From Propionibacteriaceae bacterium (GTDB lineage: Bacteria; Actinomycetota; Actinomycetes; Propionibacteriales; Propionibacteriaceae), in the NCBI GenBank assembly GCA_031272805.1, contig JAISTC010000135.1:1-33479 (forward strand): DNA of 33,479 bases, given 5' to 3'. Below are positions 24,403 through 31,892 of this stretch, one piece after another. The stretch's first letter is position 1. Each line of letters opens with the position of its first letter. The position numbers and the translations under genes were made by a program. Below the pieces are notes generated by a model that saw only the letters and a program-made list of their open reading frames with translations, was not told the DNA's origin and searched no databases.

Positions 24403-25644
24403 TTACGCGTAGGCGTAGCGGCCGAGGCTGATGGTCTCCGCCTGGGCCACGAGGTCCTCGGCCCGCGTCACCATCTTGGCCGTCTCGCGCTGCCAGTGGG
24501 CCTCCTGGCCGCGGTAGGGGCCCGTGGCCAGCGAGATGACGACGGCGGCGGCGCGCAGCCGCAACTCGACCGGGTCGACGCGCCGGTCGAAGACGGGCGT
24601 CCACGCGGCCAGCAGCCGGGTGATCTGGCGGGCCTGGGCGGCGTTCATCCGCTGGATGCAGTTGAGGTGGGCCACGAGGCAGGCCAGGTCGTCGGCGCGC
24701 CGGCCCGGCCCGATCGTGTCGACGTCGATGAGGCCGGAGATGCGGCCCCGGTCGACGAAGACCTGGGCCTCGTAGAAGTCGCCGTGGGTCGGCTCGTCGC
24801 CCAGCGGCAGCGGGGCGAGGCCCTGGTCGATGCGGTGGCTGAGCCGGGCCAGGCGGCGGCTGAGGTCCGGCAGGGCGGCCTCGACGACCCCGGCGTAGTG
24901 GCGGACCGAGCTAGCCCACGGCGGCCGCCGCTCCAGCTCCGCCACGGCCGCCGGCATCGAGTCGAGCAGGTCCACGATCTGCTCGCCGCTGACGGGCGGC
25001 GCGGCGCCGAACACGGCCCGGGCCAAGGGCACGCCGGGCGTCTCGGCGATGACCAGCAGGCGGTCGTCGGTCGTGGCCAGCACGCGGGGCGAGGGCACGC
25101 CGCCGGCCGACAGGATGCGGTGCCTGTGCAGCACGGCCTCGAACTGGTTGGCGCGGAGAACCTTGACGTAGACGGTCCGGGAGTGGTCGCGGGTCCGGAC
25201 GCGGAGGACGGCGCGGCGGCGGGGGCGGTAGCCGATGAGCTCGACCTGGAGGTCCGCGCCCGTGGCCAGCGGGGCGACGCCGGCGTCACGCAGGAGCGCG
25301 GCCATGGCGGACGGCGTCGCGGCCCGGCGCAGCCCGGGCAGGTCCGGGTCGTCCGGGTAGACCCACGTCGCCACCTGGTAGGGGCCGGAGGTCAGCAGAC
25401 GGGCGCGGCGGTCGGCCGAGTTCGGGCCGGTCGCGCGGATGGTGCAGCCGATGGTCTGGCGGTACGTCTTGTCGCCGCGCTGGACATCCACCCGGTAGGT
25501 CGCGGTCGTCGACCGGCCCGGGTCCGCGTCGACGTGGTCCAGGCGCCACGATTTCACGAGGCCGCCAGTCGGGCTGACGGCCGCGTGGAGCAGGCGGCTG
25601 GCTGCGTCCGTCGTCAGGAGGGCGGCTCCATCGGCAGATGTCAT
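24403..25644 (-). CDS. Aminoglycoside-phosphotransferase-fold kinase, substrate unknown
   Basis: A 413-residue protein of the APH/choline-kinase-like fold. The N-lobe (to about 195) includes RAVLRVRTRDHSRTVYVKVLRANQ, with the Lys expected to hold ATP phosphates. The C-lobe shows EPTHGDFYEAQVFVDRGRISGLIDVDTIGPGRRADDLA (about 285-322): the catalytic HGD is present, and IDVD supplies the metal-binding Asp. The canonical HxDxxxxN reads HGDFYEAQ, with Gln where Asn usually sits. It is more likely a small-molecule or sugar kinase than a resistance enzyme. I chose ATG 25644; an in-frame GTG at 25686 would add 14 Pro-rich residues. It is divergent from the CNNM protein. Nothing else in the context fixes the substrate. 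Confidence 0.82.
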   Translation of the reverse strand: MTSADGAALLTTDAASRLLHAAVSPTGGLVKSWRLDHVDADPGRSTTATYRVDVQRGDKTYRQTIGCTIRATGPNSADRRARLLTSGPYQVATWVYPDDPDLPGLRRAATPSAMAALLRDAGVAPLATGADLQVELIGYRPRRRAVLRVRTRDHSRTVYVKVLRANQFEAVLHRHRILSAGGVPSPRVLATTDDRLLVIAETPGVPLARAVFGAAPPVSGEQIVDLLDSMPAAVAELERRPPWASSVRHYAGVVEAALPDLSRRLARLSHRIDQGLAPLPLGDEPTHGDFYEAQVFVDRGRISGLIDVDTIGPGRRADDLACLVAHLNCIQRMNAAQARQITRLLAAWTPVFDRRVDPVELRLRAAAVVISLATGPYRGQEAHWQRETAKMVTRAEDLVAQAETISLGRYAYA

Positions 25645-25751
25645 GTTCCCAATCCCAGGGGGAGAAGTTGGGTTCCATTCTGGCACACGATGGGCAAAGC
25701 CGGTTCCCGGTAGAGTGGGGCCATCTCCGAACCTAAGGGGTGCACCGGTCC

Positions 25752-27056
25752 ATGGACAATCTTGGGCTCCAGATCGTTCTCATCTTTGTCTTCATCCTCA
25801 TCGGCGGCGTGTTCGTCGCCGCCGAGATGTCCCTCGTGACCCTCCGGGAGTCGCAGATCAAGCAGCTGGCGCAGCGCGGCGCGCGCGGGCGGCGGCTGGC
25901 CGAGCTGTCGGCCAACCCCAACCGGTTCCTCTCGGCGGTGCAGATTTGCATCACGTTCTCCGGCTTCCTGGCCGCCTCCTTCGGCGCCGACCGGCTGGCC
26001 ACCCCGTTCGCCGCGTTCCTGGCCCGCCACGGCGTGCCCGGCGCCAGCGTCATCGCCCTCATCCTCATCACGGGCGCCATCTCGTACTTCTCCATCGTGC
26101 TGGGGGAGCTGACGGCCAAGCGCCTGGCCATGCAGCGGGCAGAGTCGTTTGCCATCACGTTTGCCGGGCCGATCAACCTCATCGCCAACCTGCTGCGGCC
26201 CATCATCTGGTTCCTGTCCGCGTCGACCAACGTCGTCGTCCGGCTGCTGGGCGGCGACCCCAAGGCGTCGCGCGAGGAGGTCACGGAGGACGAAATCCGG
26301 ACGATGGTGACGGAGGCGGACTTTTTGGGCGCCGAGGAGCGCGAGATCGTCGACGAGGTCTTCTCGGCCGGGCAGCGGACGCTGCGCGAGGTCATGGTGC
26401 CGCGGACCGAGGCGACGTTCCTGGACGGCGACATGCCGGCCCGCGCCGCCGTCGCCGCCGTCGTCGCGGGCGCCCACTCGCGCTACCCCGTGACCGGCGA
26501 CTCCGTCGACGACATCCTGGGCTTCGTCCACGTCCGCGACCTGATGGACCTCGACCCGCCGACCCTGCGCGCGCCGCTGCGCCAGCTCGTCCGGCCCGTC
26601 TCCGCCCTGCCCGGCACGGTCAAGGTGCTCCACGCGCTGACGGAGATGCGGCGCCACGGGTCGCACCTGGCGATCGTGCGGGACGAGTACGGCGGCACGG
26701 CGGGGATCGTGACGCTCGAGGACCTCGTGGAGGAGCTCGTCGGCGACATCACGGACGAGTACGACCTGGCCGGCGTCGACCACGGCGAGGGCGACGGCAT
26801 CGACGGGCTGACCACCTTGGAGCAGTTCGCGGACCTGACCGGGTTCGCCCTGCCCGAGGGCCCCTACGACACGCTGGCCGGCTTCTGGGCGGCCCAGAAG
26901 GGCGCGATCCCGCAGTTGGGCGACTCCGTCACGGTCGACCTGGTCCGCGACGGCTCCGAGGAGCCGACCCGCTTCGACATGAAGGTCGCGGAAATGGACG
27001 GCCGCCGCGCGGCCCGGATCGTGGTGCGCCAGGCCCCACCGGTCGACCCGGCGTAA
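25752..27056 (+). CDS. CNNM/CorC (HlyC) family membrane protein with CBS pair
   Basis: A 434-residue protein with the order CNNM membrane domain, CBS pair, CorC_HlyC domain. Members have been linked to Mg2+ or Co2+ transport; the hemolysin label is historical. Seen: an N-terminal helix ending GGVFVAAEMSLVTLRESQIKQL (conserved AE near residue 24), two or three more membrane helices to about 165, the signature SREEVTEDEIRTMV (about 174-187), REVMVPRTEATFLDGD opening the CBS pair (about 210-330) with RYPVTGDSVDDILGFVHVRDL and LAIVRDEYGGTAGIVTLEDLVEELVGDITDEYD, then the C-terminal domain. ATG 25752 follows AAGGGG at a workable distance; an in-frame GTG at 25740 overlaps that site. A TAGAGT at 25711-25716 may be the -10. 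Confidence 0.92.
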   Translation: MDNLGLQIVLIFVFILIGGVFVAAEMSLVTLRESQIKQLAQRGARGRRLAELSANPNRFLSAVQICITFSGFLAASFGADRLATPFAAFLARHGVPGASVIALILITGAISYFSIVLGELTAKRLAMQRAESFAITFAGPINLIANLLRPIIWFLSASTNVVVRLLGGDPKASREEVTEDEIRTMVTEADFLGAEEREIVDEVFSAGQRTLREVMVPRTEATFLDGDMPARAAVAAVVAGAHSRYPVTGDSVDDILGFVHVRDLMDLDPPTLRAPLRQLVRPVSALPGTVKVLHALTEMRRHGSHLAIVRDEYGGTAGIVTLEDLVEELVGDITDEYDLAGVDHGEGDGIDGLTTLEQFADLTGFALPEGPYDTLAGFWAAQKGAIPQLGDSVTVDLVRDGSEEPTRFDMKVAEMDGRRAARIVVRQAPPVDPA

Positions 27057-27073
27057 GCCGAGCTGTCAGCCCA

Positions 27074-27133
27074 GGCCGAGGTGTCAGGCGCCCCCGCCTT
27101 GGCGAGAAACGAGCGACAGCCACGGGGTCGGGC
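27074..27133 (+). repeat. Hybrid conserved-loop hairpin arm (type 2 left half, type 1 right half)
   Basis: The 25-nt arm at 27074-27098 is identical to the type 2 arms at 28989-29013 and 29015-29039. The loop (27099-27117) starts as type 2 (TTGGCGAG) but ends as type 1 (ACGAGCGAC). The right flank AGCCACGGGGTCGGGC is a type 1 arm. The halves cannot pair, so this is a chimera produced across the shared loop core. Confidence 0.7.
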
Positions 27134-27186
27134 ACTGTGGCTACGGAGCGAGGAACGAGCGACAGCCACAGGGCCCGACACCGTGG
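27120..27186 (+). repeat. Conserved-loop hairpin element, type 1, copy II
   Basis: Arms 27120-27142 and 27164-27186 (21 of 23 paired) enclose the 21-nt loop 27143-27163 with core GAGCGAGGAACGAGCGAC. The orientation is opposite to copies I and III. Confidence 0.8.
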
Positions 27187-27224
27187 CGCTCCCGTCAGAC
27201 CATGCCCGTCAGACCACACGCCAG

Positions 27225-27297
27225 GGCCACGGTGTCAGGCCCGCTGGCTGTCGCTCGCAGAGCTCGCTCCGTAGCCAGCGTGCCCGACCCCATGGCC
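27225..27297 (-). repeat. Conserved-loop hairpin element, type 1, copy III
   Basis: Arms 27225-27249 and 27273-27297 (21 of 25 paired); loop 27250-27272 is 23 nt, with an altered middle (GCAGAG) but conserved ends (GTCGCTCG...CTCGCTCCGT). A further solo arm fragment, GCCCGACCCCATGGCC, follows at 27301-27316 next to the icd promoter. Confidence 0.78.
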
Positions 27298-27325
27298 ATC
27301 GCCCGACCCCATGGCCACTCTGCGC

Positions 27326-27331
27326 TAGCGT
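27326..27331 (+). promoter_or_regulatory. TAGCGT -10 box of icd (leaderless)
   Basis: TAGCGT, 6 nt, ATG at 27338. The matching -35 position (27303-27308) lies in repeat-derived sequence. Confidence 0.5.
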
Positions 27332-27337
27332 GACGCC

Positions 27338-28555
27338 ATGACACGAATCAAGGTTTCCGGGCCTGTGGTCGAGCTGGACGGCGACGAGATGACGCGCGTC
27401 ATCTGGGCGGCCATCAAGGAGAAGCTGATCCTCCCCTACCTGGACGTCGACCTGCGCTACTTCGACCTGTCGATCCAGCAGCGTGACGCGACAGACGACC
27501 AGGTCACGGTCGACGCGGCCCGGGCGATCCAGGCGGCCGGGGTCGGAGTCAAGTGCGCCACGATCACGCCGGACGAGGCGCGCGTGGCCGAGTTCGGGCT
27601 CAAACAGATGTGGTTGTCGCCCAACGGCACGATCCGCAATATCCTGGGCGGCGTCGTGTTCCGCGAGCCCATCGTCTGTGCCAACATCCCGCGGCTCGTG
27701 CCGGGCTGGACGAAGCCGATCGTCATCGCCCGCCACGCCCACGCCGACCAGTACAAGGCCCAGAACTTCGTCGTCCCCGGCCCGGGCCGCGTCACGATCG
27801 CCTTCCAACCGGCGGACGGCGGGGAGCCGATGGAGTTCGTGGTCGCCGACTACCCCGAGTCGGGCGGCGTGGCGATGGGGATGTACAACTTCTTGGACTC
27901 GATCCGCGACTTCGCGCGCGCCAGCTTCCGCTACGGCCTGCAGCGCCACTACCCCGTCTACCTCTCGACCAAGAACACGATCCTGAAGGCCTACGACGGG
28001 GCGTTCAAGGACACGTTCGCCGCCGTCTACGAGGCCGAGTTCAAGGCGGACTTCGAGGCCGCCGGGCTGACCTACGAGCACCGCCTGATCGACGACATGG
28101 TGGCGTCGGCGCTGAAGTGGGAGGGCGGCTACCTCTGGGCCTGCAAGAACTACGACGGCGACGTCCAGTCCGACGTCGTGGCCCAGGGCTTCGGCTCGCT
28201 CGGGCTGATGACGAGCGTGTTGATGACGCCCGACGGCAAGACGGTCGAGGCCGAGGCCGCCCACGGTACCGTGACGCGCCACTACCGGCTCTACCAGCGG
28301 GGCGAGCCGACGTCGACCAACCCGATCGCGTCGATCTTCGCCTGGACCGGCGGGCTGAAGCACCGGGGCGCGCTCGACGGGACTCCCCTCGTGACGAAGT
28401 TCGCGGAGGTGCTCGAGGCGACGTGCGTGGCGACGGTCGAGTCCGGCCGGATGACGAAGGACCTGGCGCTGCTCGTCGGGCCGGAACAACCCTGGTTGAC
28501 GACCGAGGAGTTCCTCGCCGTCCTGGAGCGGAACCTGGCCGAGCAACTCGTCTGA
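27338..28555 (+). CDS. icd: NADP-dependent isocitrate dehydrogenase, homodimeric eukaryote-like type
   Basis: Oxidatively decarboxylates isocitrate to 2-oxoglutarate in the TCA cycle. The protein has 405 residues and resembles the eukaryotic-cytosolic type rather than E. coli Icd. Seen: [16 protein letters not shown] at the N-terminus; [34 protein letters not shown] (about 74-107) with the substrate Ser/Asn/Arg; [40 protein letters not shown] with the catalytic Lys; [30 protein letters not shown] with the metal-binding Asp residues; and [10 protein letters not shown] in the NADP site. The start is the first codon after a TAGCGT hexamer at leaderless spacing. Repeated hairpin elements fill the 280 bp upstream. 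ridA follows after 45 nt. Confidence 0.96.
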   Translation: MTRIKVSGPVVELDGDEMTRVIWAAIKEKLILPYLDVDLRYFDLSIQQRDATDDQVTVDAARAIQAAGVGVKCATITPDEARVAEFGLKQMWLSPNGTIRNILGGVVFREPIVCANIPRLVPGWTKPIVIARHAHADQYKAQNFVVPGPGRVTIAFQPADGGEPMEFVVADYPESGGVAMGMYNFLDSIRDFARASFRYGLQRHYPVYLSTKNTILKAYDGAFKDTFAAVYEAEFKADFEAAGLTYEHRLIDDMVASALKWEGGYLWACKNYDGDVQSDVVAQGFGSLGLMTSVLMTPDGKTVEAEAAHGTVTRHYRLYQRGEPTSTNPIASIFAWTGGLKHRGALDGTPLVTKFAEVLEATCVATVESGRMTKDLALLVGPEQPWLTTEEFLAVLERNLAEQLV

Positions 28556-28561
28556 GGACGG

Positions 28562-28567
28562 TACGCT
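28562..28567 (+). promoter_or_regulatory. TACGCT -10 box of ridA
   Basis: TACGCT directly after the icd stop, 33 nt before the ridA ATG, leaving a short leader that contains AAGGAG (28589-28594). Confidence 0.35.
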
Positions 28568-28600
28568 TGAGGCTGGTTGCCACCCCCGAAGGAGCCCCTC

Positions 28601-28981
28601 ATGCCGATCGCCGTCTCCACTCCCCACGCCCCCGCTGCCATCGGCCCGTATTCCCAGGGCGTCCAGGCGGGGCTCGTGGTCTGGGTGTCCGGGCAACTGG
28701 GGCTTGATCCCGTCACGGGCGCGCTGGTCGGCCCGGACGTGGCGGCGCAGGCGCGGCAGGCGCTGACCAACCTCCAGCACATCCTGGCCGCCGACGGGCT
28801 CAAGACCGCCGACGTCATGAAGACGACGGTGTACCTGACGGACATGGCGGACTTCGACGCCGTCAACGCGGTCTACGCGGAGTTCTTCACGGGGCCGGTC
28901 CTGCCCGCGCGATCGTGCGTGCAGGTCGCCGCCCTGCCCAAAGGCGGGTTGGTAGAAATCGACGCCGTGGCGCACCGATAG
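28601..28981 (+). CDS. ridA: RidA family enamine/imine deaminase
   Basis: Hydrolyses reactive enamine/imine intermediates released by PLP enzymes; a 126-residue cytosolic trimer in characterised members. Seen: PAAIGPYSQGVQAG (residues ~9-22), VWVSGQLGLDP, QARQALTNLQHILAADGL, VMKTTVYLTDMADFDAVNAVYAEFF and PARSCVQVAALPKGGLVEIDAVA. The last contains the substrate-carboxylate Arg and the active-site Glu-type tail. AAGGAG at 28589-28594 sets the ATG at 28601, one of the few clear Shine-Dalgarno starts in this half. It follows icd by 45 nt and converges on purU across a dense hairpin-repeat cluster. Confidence 0.93.
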   Translation: MPIAVSTPHAPAAIGPYSQGVQAGLVVWVSGQLGLDPVTGALVGPDVAAQARQALTNLQHILAADGLKTADVMKTTVYLTDMADFDAVNAVYAEFFTGPVLPARSCVQVAALPKGGLVEIDAVAHR

Positions 28982-28988
28982 ACAGATA

Positions 28989-29013
28989 GGCCGAGGTGTC
29001 AGGCGCCCCCGCC
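28989..29013 (+). repeat. Solo duplicated arm of the type 2 element
   Basis: 25 nt identical to 29015-29039, period 26 bp, so the left arm of copy IV is tandemly duplicated. The same 25 nt occur again at 27074-27098. Confidence 0.75.
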
Positions 29014-29014
29014 A

Positions 29015-29083
29015 GGCCGAGGTGTCAGGCGCCCCCGCCTTGGCGAGGCACGAGCCCGGGCGGGGGCACCTGATACCGCGGCC
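29015..29083 (+). repeat. Conserved-loop hairpin element, type 2, copy IV
   Basis: Arms 29015-29039 and 29059-29083 (22 of 25 paired) enclose a 19-nt loop (29040-29058), TTGGCGAGGCACGAGCCCG. It shares GCGAGGNACGAGC with type 1 loops but has a different stem. Confidence 0.8.
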
Positions 29084-29099
29084 GAGAGAAGACACCCCC

Positions 29100-29168
29100 G
29101 GCGGCGGTATCTGACGCCGCCGCCCGGGCTCGTTCCTCGCCAGGGCCGCGGCATCAGACACCTCCGCC
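29100..29168 (-). repeat. Conserved-loop hairpin element, type 2, copy V
   Basis: Arms 29100-29124 and 29144-29168 (21 of 25 paired); loop 29125-29143 on the minus strand reads CTGGCGAGGAACGAGCCCG, 17 of 19 identical to copy IV. The orientation is opposite to copy IV, so IV and V face each other between ridA and purU. Confidence 0.8.
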
Positions 29169-29173
29169 TCAGC

Positions 29174-29194
29174 GCGGCATCAGACACCTCCGCC
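29174..29194 (-). repeat. Solo duplicated arm of copy V
   Basis: 21 nt identical to 29148-29168, again with a 26-bp period. It ends at the base before the purU stop codon. Confidence 0.72.
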
Positions 29195-30049
29195 TTAGTC
29201 GAAGATGACCGTTCTGATGCCGTCCAGCAGGATGCGGTGTTGGGCGAAGAGGCGGACTGCGTTCGCCAGCGTGGTCGACTCGATGTCCTTGCCGATCTCG
29301 ACCAACTGCGCGACGGACTTGGCGTGGTTCACCTGCGTCACGTTCTGCGCGATGATCGGCCCCTCGTCCAGGTCGGCCGTGACGAAGTGGGCGGTCGCGC
29401 CGATCAGCTTGACGCCGCGGGCGTGGGCCTGGCGGTACGGGTTGGCGCCCTTGAACCCGGGCAGGAACGAGTGGTGGATGTTGATCGCGCGCCCCGCCAG
29501 GTCGGCGCACAGCTCCGGCGACAGGATCTGCATGTAGCGCGCCAGGACGACGAGGTCGATGGCCCGCTCCGCCACGACCTGGCGGATGCGGTCCTCCATC
29601 TGGTACTTGGTCTCCGGGAACACCGCGTAGTGCTCGAACGGCACGCCGTAGAAGCGCGCCAGCGGCTCCAGCTCGCCGTGGTTGCCCAGCACTCCGACCA
29701 CGTCGATCGGCAGCGTCCCCTGCTTCCAGCGCGTCAGCAGGGCGTTCAGGCAGTGGGGCGCGGTCGACGCCAGGATGAGCGTCCGCGCCGGCCGGCCCGC
29801 CTCGTGGACCATCAGCCGTCCGCCCAGCGTCGCCGCCACGGGCCCGAGGCTGTCCTCCAGCAGCGAGCGGTCCGTCGCGTGCTCGACCTCGATGCGCATG
29901 AAGAACTGCCCCGTGTCGGGCGACAGGTACTGCTGCGACTCCGTGATGTTGCCCTCGGCCTGGACGATCGCGCCGGACATGGCATGGACGATCCCGGGCC
30001 GGTCCGCACAGGCCAGGGTAATGACGGACAGATTCGACGCAGCAGTCAC
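29195..30049 (-). CDS. purU: Formyltetrahydrofolate deformylase
   Basis: Hydrolyses 10-formyl-THF to formate and THF, balancing one-carbon pools. The protein has 284 residues, the family length. An N-terminal ACT domain (about 1-85) begins LSVITLACADRPGIVHAMSGAIVQAEGNI. The formyltransferase-fold domain has IDVVGVLGNHGELEPLARFYGVPFEH, LVVLARYMQILSP, INIHHSFLPGFKGANPYRQAHARGVKLIGATAHFV with the catalytic Asn/His, and DLDEGPIIAQ with the catalytic Asp. The GTG start has no visible ribosome-binding site, but TACGCT ends 8 nt before it. The nearby ATG (30055) is out of frame. Divergent from the P-loop kinase gene. Confidence 0.95.
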   Translation of the reverse strand: MTAASNLSVITLACADRPGIVHAMSGAIVQAEGNITESQQYLSPDTGQFFMRIEVEHATDRSLLEDSLGPVAATLGGRLMVHEAGRPARTLILASTAPHCLNALLTRWKQGTLPIDVVGVLGNHGELEPLARFYGVPFEHYAVFPETKYQMEDRIRQVVAERAIDLVVLARYMQILSPELCADLAGRAINIHHSFLPGFKGANPYRQAHARGVKLIGATAHFVTADLDEGPIIAQNVTQVNHAKSVAQLVEIGKDIESTTLANAVRLFAQHRILLDGIRTVIFD

Positions 30050-30057
30050 GACATGGA

Positions 30058-30063
30058 AGCGTA
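30058..30063 (-). promoter_or_regulatory. TACGCT -10 box of purU
   Basis: Minus-strand TACGCT, 8 nt before GTG 30049; a leaderless or near-leaderless start. Confidence 0.42.
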
Positions 30064-30150
30064 GTGGGTCTCCGATGACCGGGGATGGCGGTCACGCTCC
30101 CGCGGGTCGGTAGGATCGGGGGCAGGGAACGAGGAAGGGGGCGGTGTCCC

Positions 30151-30702
30151 ATGTTGGGTTTCGCGGCGGCGGCCGACGTCATCTCCGCCTACCTGGAGGA
30201 GCTCGATCCCGTCCAGCGGCCCCGCTTCATCGCCGTGGACGGGCTGACCGCGGCCGGCAAGACGACGTTCGGCGAGTACCTGGCCGCCGCGCTCGGCGGC
30301 CTCGTGTTCCACACGGACGACCTGGCCCAGGCCGGGCCGGAGCTGTGGGACCACGCGCGCTTCCAGCGTGACGTCTGGACCCCGTTGGCCGACGGCCGCC
30401 CGGCCCGCGTCACGCTGCAGCACTGGACCAGCCAGGAACCCACCGGAGAGGCCGCGATCGACCCAGAGACCCGCATCGTCGTGGTCGAGGGCATCCACTC
30501 GCTCGACCGCGCCGTCGTGACGCCCTGGGACGGCCGGGTGTGGGTGGCCGTGGACGAGGACGTGCGCCTGGAGCGCGCGCGGGCCCGCGACGGCGGCGCG
30601 CGGTGGGAGTGCTGGAGCCAGACGTGGCTGCCGCGGGAGTTGGAGTACGTGCGCGTCCAGGAACCGCAGGAGCGCGCGGACTTCATCGTGCACGGCGCCT
30701 AA
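30151..30702 (+). CDS. P-loop kinase, uridine-kinase-like
   Basis: A 183-residue cytosolic P-loop NTPase. Seen: Walker A FIAVDGLTAAGKTTFGEYLAAAL (residues ~26-48, G-x4-GKTT); VFHTDDL at the position where uridine kinases have a substrate Asp; a hydrophobic strand plus acidic residue RIVVVEGIHSL (Walker B-like, about 110-120); and a lid-type Arg cluster VDEDVRLERARARDGGARWECWSQTW followed by EYVRVQEPQERADFIVHG. This order matches uridine/phosphoribulokinase-like proteins of Actinobacteria, but the substrate is not proven. ATG 30151 follows GAGGAAGG (30131-30138); TAGGAT at 30111-30116 may be the -10. An upstream GTG at 30085 would read through these signals. It converges on nagA. Confidence 0.8.
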   Translation: MLGFAAAADVISAYLEELDPVQRPRFIAVDGLTAAGKTTFGEYLAAALGGLVFHTDDLAQAGPELWDHARFQRDVWTPLADGRPARVTLQHWTSQEPTGEAAIDPETRIVVVEGIHSLDRAVVTPWDGRVWVAVDEDVRLERARARDGGARWECWSQTWLPRELEYVRVQEPQERADFIVHGA

Positions 30703-30733
30703 GGCCGAGGTGTCAGGCCGAGGTGTCAGCCAA
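30703..30733 (+). repeat. Two solo arm fragments of the hairpin family
   Basis: GGCCGAGGTGTCA occurs twice with a 15-bp period in the 47-bp gap between the kinase and nagA stops. It is the outer end of the type 2 arm without any loop. Confidence 0.55.
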
Positions 30734-30749
30734 CACCCCGGCCTGGGCC

Positions 30750-31892
30750 CTACGCCACGATGTTGCCGCCCCGGACGACCCGGACCAGCTTGCCCGACGG
30801 GCGGAAGGCCAGGAAGTCGGCGCGCGCGCCGGGGCGGATGCGGCCGACGTCCAGGAAGCCCAGGTAGTCGGCCGGCTGGCGGCTGGCGGCGGCGATGGAC
30901 TGGGCCGACGTGACGCCGTCGCCGACGGCCTTGACGGCGGCGTCGGTCAGCCGGATGGTCGACCCGGCGATGGCGTGGCTGGGGTCGTCGGCCAGCCGGG
31001 CCACGCCGTCGGTCACGTCGACCGGCAGCCCGCCGAGCGTGTACGAGCCGTCGCCCAGGCCCGCGGCCGCCATGGCGTCCGTGATGAGCACGGCCCGCGA
31101 CCCGAGGTACTGCAGGACGGTCAGGGCGAGGTGGAGGTCGACGTGGTGGCCGTCGACGATGAGCTCGCAGAAGACCCGCGGGTCTTCCAGGATCGCCAGG
31201 ACCGGGCCGGGGTCCCGGTGGTGCAGGTCCGGCATCGCGTTGAACAGGTGGGTGGCGCCGCGGGCGCCGGCCTCGATCGCCTCGACGGTCGTCGTGAAGT
31301 CGGCCTCCGTGTGGCCGATCGCGCACATCACGCCGGCCTCCGACAACTCCTCGATCGCGTCGATCGCGCCGTCGAGTTCCGGCGCGATCGTGACCATCTT
31401 GATGAAGTCCTTGCGGGCCACGACGTCCGCCACCTGGGCCGGCGTCGGCGCCGTCAGGCACTCCAGCGCGTGGGCGCCCTTGCGGCTCGGCGCCAGCCAC
31501 GGGCCTTCCAGGTGGACACCGAGCAGCTCGCCCGACTCGACCAGCGGCTTGAGCGCGTCGGCCTGGCGCATCAGCTCGCCCCACTCCGCCGACACGAGCG
31601 ACGCCACCAGGCTGGTCGTGCCGCGCTCGAGGTGCGTCGCGATGACCTGGCGCGCCGCCTCCGGCCCCTCCGTGAAGCTGGCGCCACCGCCGCCGTGACA
31701 GTGCACGTCGACGAAGCCCGGCGCGATGATCAGGTCGGTCTTGGCGTCGGGGGTCGTCGGGCACGGGCCCTTGCCCATCGCCGTGATCCGGCCGCCCGAG
31801 TACAGGAACCAGCCGTGGACGAGCTTGGGCTCGTCGCCCAGCAGGACGTGGGTCGATTCGACCGTGTAGGACTGTGTCTGGTCAACCGTCAT
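30750..31892 (-). CDS. nagA: N-acetylglucosamine-6-phosphate deacetylase
   Basis: Removes acetate from GlcNAc-6-P to give GlcN-6-P for NagB. The protein has 380 residues, amidohydrolase fold. Seen: LIIAPGFVDVHCHGGGGASF (about 52-71) with the HxH metal pair; LGVHLEGPWLAPSRKGAH with the metal Glu; CAIGHTEADF; GATHLFNAMPDLHHRDPGPV; and VLITDAMAAAGLGDGSYTLGG with the catalytic Asp. The ATG overlaps the nagB stop as ATGA (31889-31892), so the two are translationally coupled. GGC-rich convergent gap to the P-loop kinase. With nagB it recycles wall-derived or imported amino sugars to fructose 6-phosphate. Confidence 0.95.
   Translation of the reverse strand: MTVDQTQSYTVESTHVLLGDEPKLVHGWFLYSGGRITAMGKGPCPTTPDAKTDLIIAPGFVDVHCHGGGGASFTEGPEAARQVIATHLERGTTSLVASLVSAEWGELMRQADALKPLVESGELLGVHLEGPWLAPSRKGAHALECLTAPTPAQVADVVARKDFIKMVTIAPELDGAIDAIEELSEAGVMCAIGHTEADFTTTVEAIEAGARGATHLFNAMPDLHHRDPGPVLAILEDPRVFCELIVDGHHVDLHLALTVLQYLGSRAVLITDAMAAAGLGDGSYTLGGLPVDVTDGVARLADDPSHAIAGSTIRLTDAAVKAVGDGVTSAQSIAAASRQPADYLGFLDVGRIRPGARADFLAFRPSGKLVRVVRGGNIVA

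Noticed and set aside
24403..25644. Aminoglycoside resistance gene
   Set aside because: Only the general APH fold is recognisable, with a variant catalytic loop and no mobile context; resistance cannot be inferred.
27081..27341. Small open frames inside the hairpin repeats (27081-27341 plus, 29037-29187 region minus)
   Set aside because: The coding potential follows the palindromes in several frames and both strands, as expected for repeats, not genes.
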